64,000 nucleotides of DNA from Aliidiomarina halalkaliphila (lineage in GTDB: Bacteria; Pseudomonadota; Gammaproteobacteria; Enterobacterales; Alteromonadaceae), in contig NZ_VJWL01000001.1 of the NCBI RefSeq assembly GCF_007096385.1, positions 372,001 to 436,000 of the forward strand, in the 5' to 3' direction. Shown here piece by piece: positions 29,467 through 36,996 of this stretch (its first letter is position 1; every line of letters begins with the position of its first letter). A program made the position numbers and the translations under genes. The notes under the pieces were generated by a model. The model was not told the origin of the DNA and searched no databases. It was given only the letters and a program-made list of their open reading frames with translations.

Positions 29467-30684
29467 ATGCTATCTCATATCAGAAAATATCACGGGATTG
29501 CGCTAGTCGCGGGTATGCCGTTAGTCTTTTTAGCGTCATCAACATCAGTTTATGCCGATGATAGGAGCGAAGCGGATCGTGGCAAAGTAAGCATCGACTT
29601 TCGCTATCGCCTAGAGCACGTTGAACAAACAAATCCTTTGCAGAATGCGTTGGCTTCAACCCTGCGTACGCGCGTAAATGCGCAGCGTGCGTTAAGCACG
29701 ATGATTGCGTTTCAACTAGAAATTGATCATGTGGAAGTGATTGGCGATGATCGATACAACAGCACGGTCAACCTGCGTACCGACTACTCAGTTGTTGCGG
29801 ATCCACGAGGCACAGATATCAATCAAGCCCTAATAAGTATTCGTATTCCTGATTTCGATGGCGTTGTTGATGTGGGACGTATGCGCATTAATCATTTGAA
29901 TCAGCGTTTCCTAGGTGGTGTGGGCTGGCGCCAAAATGAACAAACCTTTGATGGCGTGCGCTATCAGCATAATACACAAGATTGGCGTATTGACCTTGCC
30001 TATATTCAGAATGTAAACCGTGTTTTTGGGCCAAAGGGACCGGCAGCGAACGAGCGTGGCACTTTATTCACCGGGCTTGTGCAGTGGCAGCTATCAGACC
30101 AACAATCCTTACGAGGGTATATGTATGATTTTGACTTTAGTGACTGGGACATTCGCGATAGCCAAACCTACGGTATTGAATATCATCATACATGGCCTAT
30201 GCCAACCGGTTCCCTTCAGGCTCAAGTGGTCGCGGCTCGGCAAAATGATGCGCATCAACATCCGCAATCATTTAGCCACCATTACCACCGCTTCAGCGCA
30301 ACCATGCCAGTGCTGCAGAGAGCTAAGCTGGAACTAGGCAGCGAGCGCCTTGCGGGTGATGGTATATCGGCATTCCAGACTCCATTAGCCACCTTGCACG
30401 CGTTTCAGGGATTTACGGATTTGTTTTTAGTGACACCGAACGATGGCTTACGGGATCATTTCGCAAAAGTTAGCATGTCCATTGGCCAAGTTCCTCTGAC
30501 TATCGGGTATCACCAGTTTTATGCGGATACCGATCGCCGTAGATACGGTGACGAGTGGAATATCACCGGGACTTATCGTCTGCAAAGTGGCGTGCAGTTG
30601 TTAGGCAAATTTGCGGATTATAGGGCCAAGAGTCATGCCGTAGATACGCGCAAGGCGTGGTTCATGGTCTCTTATACCTTGTAA
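29467..30684 (+). CDS. Putative outer-membrane beta-barrel protein (alginate-export/porin-like)
   Basis: The 405-residue product begins with a signal peptide (hydrophobic stretch about residues 10-28, cleavage likely after VYA). The mature part begins VSIDFRYRLEHVEQTNPL and alternates polar and hydrophobic residues in strands of about ten, typical of a barrel; the sequence recalls the alginate-export porin-like family. The last residues AWFMVSYTL suit an outer-membrane insertion signal, though ending in Leu rather than Phe. It is flanked by terminators, so it is a single-gene unit between nar and nrd genes. A nitrate or nitrite pore would fit the place, but nothing in the sequence shows the substrate. 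Confidence 0.7.
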   Translation: MLSHIRKYHGIALVAGMPLVFLASSTSVYADDRSEADRGKVSIDFRYRLEHVEQTNPLQNALASTLRTRVNAQRALSTMIAFQLEIDHVEVIGDDRYNSTVNLRTDYSVVADPRGTDINQALISIRIPDFDGVVDVGRMRINHLNQRFLGGVGWRQNEQTFDGVRYQHNTQDWRIDLAYIQNVNRVFGPKGPAANERGTLFTGLVQWQLSDQQSLRGYMYDFDFSDWDIRDSQTYGIEYHHTWPMPTGSLQAQVVAARQNDAHQHPQSFSHHYHRFSATMPVLQRAKLELGSERLAGDGISAFQTPLATLHAFQGFTDLFLVTPNDGLRDHFAKVSMSIGQVPLTIGYHQFYADTDRRRYGDEWNITGTYRLQSGVQLLGKFADYRAKSHAVDTRKAWFMVSYTL

Positions 30685-30720
30685 ACACTCGCATGTTCGA
30701 CGCACATGAAATGAATCTTG

Positions 30721-30747
30721 AAAAGCACTGCCATGGCAGTGCTTTTT
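30721..30747. terminator. Terminator after the outer-membrane protein gene
   Basis: A perfect 26-bp palindrome (arms AAAAGCACTGCCA / TGGCAGTGCTTTT, 30721-30746) ends in a run of T; the symmetry would let it act in both directions. Confidence 0.88.
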
Positions 30748-30765
30748 ACGTTCAAAATTCACCTC

Positions 30766-30781
30766 TACCTCTGAGGGGGTA
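30766..30781. promoter_or_regulatory. NarL-like 7-2-7 site upstream of nrdG
   Basis: TACCTCT-GA-GGGGGTA is an inverted heptamer pair with the NarL 7-2-7 spacing; the left half fits the consensus and the right half differs at its outer base. It lies 73 bp upstream of the centre of the nrdG FNR box. Confidence 0.5.
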
Positions 30782-30839
30782 AATGATCCTTTAGTTATGC
30801 CTGTTTGCGGGCAGGGGGCTATTTGATCATTACCGATCC

Positions 30840-30853
30840 TTGATCCAGATCAA
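30840..30853. promoter_or_regulatory. FNR box upstream of nrdG-nrdD
   Basis: A perfect TTGAT-CCAG-ATCAA site. No good -10 stands exactly at the class II distance (TAGCGT at 30875-30880 is poor); TACTAT at 30884-30889 would place the site near -50. Anaerobic activation of class III ribonucleotide reductase by FNR is established in E. coli. Confidence 0.8.
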
Positions 30854-30933
30854 CCTCGTCATGTCTCAATCAGTTAGCGTAACTACTATATATAGTGTTC
30901 ATAAGATCATTAAAGCACAAGATGTGGTGGTTA

Positions 30934-31380
30934 ATGCGATATTCAGAAGAGCAAATTGTATGGCAGGAAGTGCCAGGAGAAACCTCCTTAGCCTACACCA
31001 TTACGGGTTGTGATATTGGCTGTAAAGGATGTCACAGCACCCATACTTGGCCACTCAATAGCGGTGAGTTGCTCTCCGTGGAGTATTTCAAGACGCGCTT
31101 AAACACCTATGCCGGATTTATTAGTTGCGTGTTATTTCTCGGTGGTGAGTGGCACCTAGACACCTTAAAAACCTATTTACGTATCGCTCGAAAACAGGGT
31201 TTGAACACGTGTTTGTATACCGGTTTAGAAACGCCACCACCGGCACTGTTGCCCTATTTAACCTACGTGAAAACCGGGCCTTGGATGTCTAGCCGCGGTG
31301 GCTTAGCTGACCGTGGCACAAATCAAAAATTTATCCACGTAAAAACGGGTGAAGTTCAGAACTACAAATTTTGGTCTTAG
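30934..31380 (+). CDS. nrdG: Anaerobic ribonucleotide reductase activating protein NrdG
   Basis: NrdG is the radical-SAM activase that creates the glycyl radical in NrdD. The 148-residue product has the cluster motif C26-x3-C30-x2-C33 (CDIGCKGCHS) and the short fold ending at YVKTGPW...NQKF typical of NrdG. The ATG at 30934 follows GGTGG and leaves the natural N-terminus; an upstream ATG at 30922 would add four residues. Unlike E. coli, nrdG precedes nrdD. Confidence 0.93.
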   Translation: MRYSEEQIVWQEVPGETSLAYTITGCDIGCKGCHSTHTWPLNSGELLSVEYFKTRLNTYAGFISCVLFLGGEWHLDTLKTYLRIARKQGLNTCLYTGLETPPPALLPYLTYVKTGPWMSSRGGLADRGTNQKFIHVKTGEVQNYKFWS

Positions 31381-31417
31381 TTCTGTAGACCCATCAAAAA
31401 ACAAAAAGGGGATTGTT

Positions 31418-33241
31418 ATGTTGCGCTTACTACCACACCAAATTGATGAAAAAATTCAGTTTATTCAGGATTACTTGCATGCTGAAAATGCCGCAGATGG
31501 CTCGAAGATGGACGCCAACGCAAATGTGACACAAAAAAACGTGGCAACCTTAGAAGCCGAAATCATGAAGGACTTTTTTGTACAGGTGAATAGGGGCCTT
31601 GTGCAAAAGAAAATATCGGAGTTGTTTGGCAACGATCTCGCTAATGAATATGTACGCCAAATCGAGGATCATGAAATTTACGTACATGACGAAACCAGCT
31701 TAAAGCCATATTGCGTATCGGTGACTATGTATCCGTTTCTGCGTGATGGATTAACCAAGCTTGGGGGAGAGTCTCAGGGGCCTAAGCATATCGAATCGTT
31801 TTGCGGCACCTTTGTAAACTTTGTATTTGCAGTAAGTTCGCAATTTGCCGGTGCAGTGGCGACCGTTGAATTCCTCACTTATTTCGATTATTTCGCCCGT
31901 AAAGATTACGGTGATAATTACCTGGAAACCCACCGCCACGAAATCGCAAATCACTTGCAACACGTCGTCTATGCCTTGAATCAACCAGCGGCGGCCCGTG
32001 GCTATCAAAGTGTATTCTGGAATATCTCAATTTATGACCAACACTACTTCGACAGCATGTTTGGTGAGTTCGTGTTTCCTGACTTTAGTAAACCTCGTTG
32101 GGAATCCGTTGAGAAGCTACAGGATTTCTTTTTGCATTGGTTTAATCAGGAACGTGAGAAAACCATACTGACTTTCCCAGTGGTTACCGTGGCTATGCTC
32201 ACGGATGACGGTCAGTGCAAAGATCAAGAATTTGCCCGCTCTATGGCGAATCATATGGCCCAGGGCAGCTCGTTCTTTGTGTACTTATCGGACAATGCAG
32301 ACAGCTTGGCCAGTTGTTGTCGTTTGCGCAGTGAGATCGCTGATAACACTTTTTCCTATACGTTAGGGGCGGGCGGGGTCGCCACAGGGTCCATTAATGT
32401 GATTACCATTAATATGAACCGATTGGTGCAAGATGGGCGTGATCTAGATACCGAAATTCGGAAGATTCAACAGTATCAAGTGGCTTATAGACGCTTAATG
32501 GAAGAGTATTTGGCGGCTGGCTTACTTACCGTATACGACGCAGGCTTTATTAGCTTAGAGAAGCAGTTCCTGACCATTGGTATCAATGGCATGGTGGAAG
32601 CGGCGGAATCGCTGGGTATTCAAGTGGGTAATAATCCGCAGTACAAAGAGTTTGTGCAAACGCATTTGAAAGTTATCTACGACGCCAATAAACGCGCTAA
32701 GAAAGAATTTGGCTACATGTTTAATACCGAGTTTGTGCCTGCTGAAAATTTAGGCATTAAGAATGCGAAATGGGATCGCGCTGATGGCTATGTAGTGACG
32801 CGAGATTGCTATAACAGCTACTTCTACACGGTTGAGGACGAGAGTATTAATGCGTTAGACAAATTTGTATTGCACGGGCGCGAGCTGATTGAATATTTGG
32901 ATGGCGGCTCAGCCTTACATCTTAATCTTGATGAAAAAATGGGCACTGATGGCTACCTCACTCTCTTTAACATTGCGGCCCGCTCGGGATGTAATTATTT
33001 CTGTATTAACGTACGCATTACCATCTGTAATGAGTGTGAGGCTATTGATAAGCGAACCTTGGCGTCCTGCTCTAGCTGTGGTTCCGAAGATGTTGACCAC
33101 GGCACGCGAGTTATTGGCTATCTGAAACGGGTCTCGGCCTTTAGTGAAGGACGGCGCAAAGAACATGCATTGCGCCATTATCACCGAGATCGCAGCCCTA
33201 TAGCAGAAACCAAAGTGCAGAAAGAAGCGGTGAATGCATAA
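31418..33241 (+). CDS. nrdD: Anaerobic ribonucleoside-triphosphate reductase NrdD
   Basis: NrdD makes dNTPs without oxygen by glycyl-radical chemistry. The 607-residue product carries the C-terminal zinc site C537-x2-C540...C551-x2-C554 and the glycyl-radical motif RVIGYL with Gly567. FCGTFVNFVF and SLASCCRLR are likely active-site cysteine segments. It is about 100 residues shorter than E. coli NrdD and lacks an evident N-terminal ATP-cone, so dATP allosteric inhibition may be absent; the doubled cysteine may mean a redoxin rather than formate as reductant, which is inference. The ATG at 31418 has AGGGG upstream. FNR control is expected through the nrdG promoter. Confidence 0.93.
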   Translation: MLRLLPHQIDEKIQFIQDYLHAENAADGSKMDANANVTQKNVATLEAEIMKDFFVQVNRGLVQKKISELFGNDLANEYVRQIEDHEIYVHDETSLKPYCVSVTMYPFLRDGLTKLGGESQGPKHIESFCGTFVNFVFAVSSQFAGAVATVEFLTYFDYFARKDYGDNYLETHRHEIANHLQHVVYALNQPAAARGYQSVFWNISIYDQHYFDSMFGEFVFPDFSKPRWESVEKLQDFFLHWFNQEREKTILTFPVVTVAMLTDDGQCKDQEFARSMANHMAQGSSFFVYLSDNADSLASCCRLRSEIADNTFSYTLGAGGVATGSINVITINMNRLVQDGRDLDTEIRKIQQYQVAYRRLMEEYLAAGLLTVYDAGFISLEKQFLTIGINGMVEAAESLGIQVGNNPQYKEFVQTHLKVIYDANKRAKKEFGYMFNTEFVPAENLGIKNAKWDRADGYVVTRDCYNSYFYTVEDESINALDKFVLHGRELIEYLDGGSALHLNLDEKMGTDGYLTLFNIAARSGCNYFCINVRITICNECEAIDKRTLASCSSCGSEDVDHGTRVIGYLKRVSAFSEGRRKEHALRHYHRDRSPIAETKVQKEAVNA

Positions 33242-33344
33242 ACTACCTAAGAAGAGGGAGGTGTCTCCCTCTTTTGTGCCAAAATCCAAATGACGGTCTT
33301 TGTTAAACTGCTTCTTATGAATTAGTGAATCAAAAGGAAGCCCA

Positions 33345-33749
33345 ATGCAGCTCAGTAGTTATGAGGATTTTATTCGCGCGGCCCAGACGCAATCAGAGCC
33401 ACAACGGTTACTGTTTGTATTTACCAAGGCGATGATGCCGGAAAAAGCCACAGCAGATCAACAGCAACGCTTTGGAGCTGGTGAAGGTGGGAACCTTGAG
33501 CCCGTGCTGTGTGTAGACAAACTCCCTGATGAAGTGAGTGATTTTAATGTACTTCTGGAGGAGTCGAAGGCCACGGGTATTGAATGGGATATCGCATTCG
33601 CCGCCAGTATGAGTGGGTCGGTAGGTTTCGCTCCGACGCCTGAGCAAGCGGAACAACCATTAAAAATGATGGTTGAGAGTATTAAGGGCGGGAACGTTGC
33701 AAATTTTTTAGCCTTCAACCGTAAGGCAGAGTTGCTCCGGATACTCTGA
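33345..33749 (+). CDS. Small protein of the family annotated as ribonucleotide reductase subunit alpha
   Basis: The 134-residue protein resembles small proteins found in other gammaproteobacteria that databases label ribonucleotide reductase subunit alpha, although it has none of the catalytic motifs of that enzyme. It reads LLFVFTKAMMPEKATADQQQRF, EPVLCVDKLPDE and GIEWDIAFAASMSG, with no membrane segment. It lies 103 bp behind nrdD, before a strong terminator, so it may belong to the anaerobic reductase operon. That position is the main reason to suspect a link with ribonucleotide reduction; the function is unknown. The ATG is behind AAGGAAG. Confidence 0.7.
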   Translation: MQLSSYEDFIRAAQTQSEPQRLLFVFTKAMMPEKATADQQQRFGAGEGGNLEPVLCVDKLPDEVSDFNVLLEESKATGIEWDIAFAASMSGSVGFAPTPEQAEQPLKMMVESIKGGNVANFLAFNRKAELLRIL

Positions 33750-33760
33750 TCGGTCGGTTA

Positions 33761-33799
33761 AACCGCCCAGTTACGTTGCGCGTGCTGGGCGGTTTTTTT
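33761..33799 (+). terminator. Terminator at the end of the nrdG-nrdD region
   Basis: Stem AACCGCCCAG / CTGGGCGGTT (33761-33770, 33785-33794) and a T run. It separates this unit from the converging ubiT gene. Confidence 0.9.
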
Positions 33800-33815
33800 A
33801 TGGAAGTACGCCGAT

Positions 33816-34349
33816 TTATGAAGCCGTCGCTTGCGCTTGGAAATCTTCAAGCTGATCTGCAAGGAGGTTGAGGAGATTGTACCCCGGGGTCGGGAGTTGA
33901 TCCTGTACATCGATGGTGTCTAGCAAGTTTTTCACAGCTAACCCAAGTTCCGTATCCCCTTGGATGCGTAATTTTCGGCGAAAGAATAGAGTGTCTGGGT
34001 CTACGCGTTGGGCAATCATCAGGATGAAGTGATTAAAGTTTCCGGTAAGACGCACATCGGCATCGGGAAATCTCTGGGGTTGTGTTGATAGACGCACGCG
34101 TAAAGCGGGTGATGTGCTTTCTTTTAAGGTTACTTCCATGGCGAGGTGGATATCCTCAAATACAATGACCACCACTGCATCGCTGAGAAAGGCAAACTCA
34201 TGCTGTTGTAATGGCTCTGAAAATACCTGATTGAATACCTGTTCTGCGAGCAGCTCCAAGGGCCATTTTGGCGTGATAGCCAAGCTCGTTTTTGTCCATG
34301 TTGGTAGCCGCGCTATTACCTTGTGAGTAACTCGTTTTATATCGAACAT
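33816..34349 (-). CDS. ubiT: O2-independent ubiquinone biosynthesis accessory factor UbiT (SCP2 domain)
   Basis: The 177-residue SCP2-domain protein (formerly YhbT) is a lipid-binding accessory factor of the oxygen-independent ubiquinone pathway. The SCP2 core spans about residues 40-140, with VRLTGNFNHFILMIAQRVDPDTLFFRRKLRIQGDTELGL showing the typical ending in which the lipid pocket is formed. It is divergent from ubiU-ubiV, the same neighbourhood as in E. coli, and the FNR-like site between them may serve one or both. Confidence 0.88.
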   Translation of the reverse strand: MFDIKRVTHKVIARLPTWTKTSLAITPKWPLELLAEQVFNQVFSEPLQQHEFAFLSDAVVVIVFEDIHLAMEVTLKESTSPALRVRLSTQPQRFPDADVRLTGNFNHFILMIAQRVDPDTLFFRRKLRIQGDTELGLAVKNLLDTIDVQDQLPTPGYNLLNLLADQLEDFQAQATAS

Positions 34350-34410
34350 TCAGTAACTTCCGTTTCGTAATTGCGTAAAATAAGGATACGTTCGCGGGCA
34401 CCGACAGGGC

Positions 34411-34451
34411 TTAATCTATATCAATAAACCATGCGGTAGTTGTGGTGTACT
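34411..34451 (+). promoter_or_regulatory. FNR-like promoter of ubiUV
   Basis: TTAAT-CTAT-ATCAA (34411-34424) differs from the FNR consensus at one base. A -10-like TGTACT at 34446-34451 places the site centre close to -41. FNR control of ubiUV is known in E. coli. Confidence 0.65.
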
Positions 34452-34497
34452 ACACCCGATGCTCAGTTATATACAACTCAATGAATCTGGAAAGGCT

Positions 34498-35493
34498 ATG
34501 GAATTATTGTGTCCGGCAGGTAGCTTGCCTGCATTGAAAGCGGCATTAAAACATGGCGCTGATGCTGTGTATGTTGGACTAAAAAATCAGACCAATGCGC
34601 GCCATTTTACGGGGTTGAATTTTGCCGAAGGCACTTTGCAAGATGCCGTCGCATTAACCCATGCCCAGGGTAAAAAAATTCATCTAGCCATCAACACCTT
34701 CGCCCATCCTGAACAATGGCAGCATTGGGCACAGGCAGTAGATGATGCCATCCGCTGTGGCGTTGATGTGCTGATTGTGGCGGATGTATCTATTCTGCAT
34801 TACATTCGTACTTCCTACCCGCAACAAGAAGTGCATCTATCGGTGCAGGCTTCGGCAACAAATCAAGCCGCCATCGAGTTTTATCAACAACAGTTTGGGG
34901 TGCAGCGCGTTGTGTTGCCGCGCGTGTTAGCGATGAATCAAGTGCGGGCATTGGCACGTTCAACCACAGTTGACCTTGAGGTATTTGCCTTTGGAAGCTT
35001 ATGCATTATGGCGGAAGGGCGCTGTTATCTTAGTTCATACATGACTGGTGAATCGCCAAACACCGCTGGCGCATGTTCACCTGCCGCCTATGTTCGATGG
35101 GAAGAGAAAGAAGAATACCTCGAATCACGCCTCAACAATGTAGTCATTGATCGGTTTGCACCCGATGAAACGGCGGGGTATCCCACCTTATGCAAAGGGC
35201 GCTTTGATGTGGATGGACAGCGCTATCACCCGCTAGAAGAGCCTACTAGTTTAAATACATTGGATCTGCTGCCTGAGCTCTATCGGGAAGGCATCAAATC
35301 GCTCAAGATTGAAGGCAGGCAACGCAGTCCCGCCTACGTGGCCGCAATTACGAAAGTATGGCGTGCCGCTATTGATCATGTACTCACCTCGCCAGAACGC
35401 TTCCAGGTTCAATCGGAATGGAGCGCAGTTCTGTCGTCACTATCGGAAGGCAGTCAGACCACTATTGGTGCCTATCATCGCAGTTGGAAATAG
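34498..35493 (+). CDS. ubiU: O2-independent ubiquinone hydroxylation protein UbiU
   Basis: UbiU is a U32-family iron-sulfur protein that, with UbiV, hydroxylates the ubiquinone precursor ring without oxygen, using prephenate as the oxygen donor. The 331-residue product (same as E. coli) begins MELLCPAGSLPALKAALKHGADAVYVGL and has FGSLCIMAEGRCYLSSYMTG followed by the GACSP cysteine region and LKIEGRQRSP. The ATG at 34498 follows GGAAAGG; an ATG 39 bases upstream has no such site. It is followed by ubiV after eight bases. Confidence 0.94.
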   Translation: MELLCPAGSLPALKAALKHGADAVYVGLKNQTNARHFTGLNFAEGTLQDAVALTHAQGKKIHLAINTFAHPEQWQHWAQAVDDAIRCGVDVLIVADVSILHYIRTSYPQQEVHLSVQASATNQAAIEFYQQQFGVQRVVLPRVLAMNQVRALARSTTVDLEVFAFGSLCIMAEGRCYLSSYMTGESPNTAGACSPAAYVRWEEKEEYLESRLNNVVIDRFAPDETAGYPTLCKGRFDVDGQRYHPLEEPTSLNTLDLLPELYREGIKSLKIEGRQRSPAYVAAITKVWRAAIDHVLTSPERFQVQSEWSAVLSSLSEGSQTTIGAYHRSWK

Positions 35494-35501
35494 GAGTACC
35501 C

Positions 35502-36374
35502 ATGCAATATTCACTTGGTCCTGTACTTTATTTTTGGCCAAAAGACACCATGCAGAGGTTCTATCGTGAGGCGGCTGAACAGCCGTTGGATACGGTGTAT
35601 CTAGGGGAAACCGTGTGCAGCAAGCGCAGGGAGCTAAAGTTGCCAGATTATATGGCGCTCGCCCATGAACTGAGAGAGGCCGGTAAGCAAGTATGCTTAT
35701 CAACAATGACGTTGTTGGAAGCACCGTCAGAGCTGCGGGAGTTAAAGCGTTACTGCGATAACGGCGATTTTTTGGTAGAAGCCAATGATATGGGGGCTGT
35801 TCAGATGTTGCGTTCGGCGGGATTGCCCTTTGTTGCCGGGGCCGCAATCAATTGCTACAACCAGCATACTTTGGCGTTATTGGTGGATCAGGGGATGACG
35901 CGCTGGCTAATGCCGGTTGAACTGTCCGGCGATTGGTTAGCGCAGATACTGCGGCAACCTGAAGTGCAGGAACGGCGGCATTTATTTGAAACCGAAGTCT
36001 TTGCTTTTGGCCACCTTCCATTAGCCTGGTCAGCCCGTTGTTTTACCGCACGATCTGAAAATAGACACAAAGACCAATGCGAACTTTGTTGTATCCGCTA
36101 TCCTAAGGGACGAACAGTAACAAGTCAGGATGGCCGCGAAGTGTTCGTACTAAATGGCATTCAAACCCAGTCGGGTGAGCGCTACAATTTAGTGAATCAG
36201 CTGCCAGGTATGCACAAGTCCGTAGATATGCTGCGACTGAGTCCTGAAATAGAGGGTACCTGGGAATGGCTACAGCGGTTTCGCGCCAATGAACAAGGCA
36301 ACGCGCCAATAACCCTAGCAAGCAATGAGTGTAATGGTTATTGGTTGAAGTTAGCGGGTATGATGCAGCAATAA
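35502..36374 (+). CDS. ubiV: O2-independent ubiquinone hydroxylation protein UbiV
   Basis: UbiV forms the heterodimer with UbiU. The 290-residue product has the U32-type segment ETEVFAFGHLPLAWSARCFTAR, then CELCCIRYPKGRTV, which holds cluster cysteines. The ATG at 35502 with AGGAG upstream was chosen over longer frames that overlap ubiU. The pathway lets the cell keep making ubiquinone for NarI when oxygen is absent, which fits the genes around it. Confidence 0.94.
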   Translation: MQYSLGPVLYFWPKDTMQRFYREAAEQPLDTVYLGETVCSKRRELKLPDYMALAHELREAGKQVCLSTMTLLEAPSELRELKRYCDNGDFLVEANDMGAVQMLRSAGLPFVAGAAINCYNQHTLALLVDQGMTRWLMPVELSGDWLAQILRQPEVQERRHLFETEVFAFGHLPLAWSARCFTARSENRHKDQCELCCIRYPKGRTVTSQDGREVFVLNGIQTQSGERYNLVNQLPGMHKSVDMLRLSPEIEGTWEWLQRFRANEQGNAPITLASNECNGYWLKLAGMMQQ

Positions 36375-36430
36375 TCGCCCTGTGAGCAAAGGCAGCGGCA
36401 TGATATGTGACGAAATGTATAGGAATCACT

Positions 36431-36976
36431 ATGAGTAATCAGAAAGACAAGCAGGCCCGAATTGGAATTCTTACGGTTAGCGACCGGGCAAGTGCAGGTG
36501 TTTATGAGGATTTATCGGGTCAAGCAATTCAAGATACGTTGAACGACTATATTGTCTCAGATTTTACTGTGGTGTACCGGGTGATTCCGGATGAGCAGGC
36601 GCTCATCGAAAAAACCTTAATTGAGATGACCGATGAGGAAGGATGTTGTTTGGTGGTGACTACGGGTGGAACCGGACCTGCCAAGCGTGATGTAACACCT
36701 GAGGCAACCGAGGCGGTATGCGATCGTATGATGCCCGGATTTGGTGAATTGATGCGCATGGAATCGCTTAAATATGTTCCGACAGCGATACTTTCGCGGC
36801 AAACGGCAGGCTTACGTAAGCAAACCTTAATCCTCAACTTGCCGGGCAAACCGAAAGCGATACGTCAGTGTTTAGATGCCGTATTCCCCGCAATTCCCTA
36901 TTGTATTGACTTGATGGAAGGGCCTTTTTTGGAATGCGATGAACAGGTGATACAAGTATTCCGCCCTAAGCGTTAA
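36431..36976 (+). CDS. mogA: Molybdopterin adenylyltransferase MogA
   Basis: MogA adenylylates molybdopterin to prepare it for metal insertion by MoeA. The 181-residue product begins ARIGILTVSDRASAGVYEDLSG and carries VVTTGGTGPAKRDVTPEAT and LNLPGKPKAIRQCLDAVFPAIPYCIDLM, the MogA pattern that differs from MoaB. The ATG at 36431 has AGGA upstream. It lies 56 bp behind ubiV, perhaps in the same unit, and converges with the kinase gene with 20 bp between them and no clear terminator. Confidence 0.94.
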   Translation: MSNQKDKQARIGILTVSDRASAGVYEDLSGQAIQDTLNDYIVSDFTVVYRVIPDEQALIEKTLIEMTDEEGCCLVVTTGGTGPAKRDVTPEATEAVCDRMMPGFGELMRMESLKYVPTAILSRQTAGLRKQTLILNLPGKPKAIRQCLDAVFPAIPYCIDLMEGPFLECDEQVIQVFRPKR

Positions 36977-36996
36977 CTTTGACGAAAGTGAGCGAA

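Noticed and set aside
35440-35847. Antisense frame of 135 codons across ubiU-ubiV
   Set aside because: Covers the junction of two well-supported genes; the composition is unlike a protein and there is no ribosome site.
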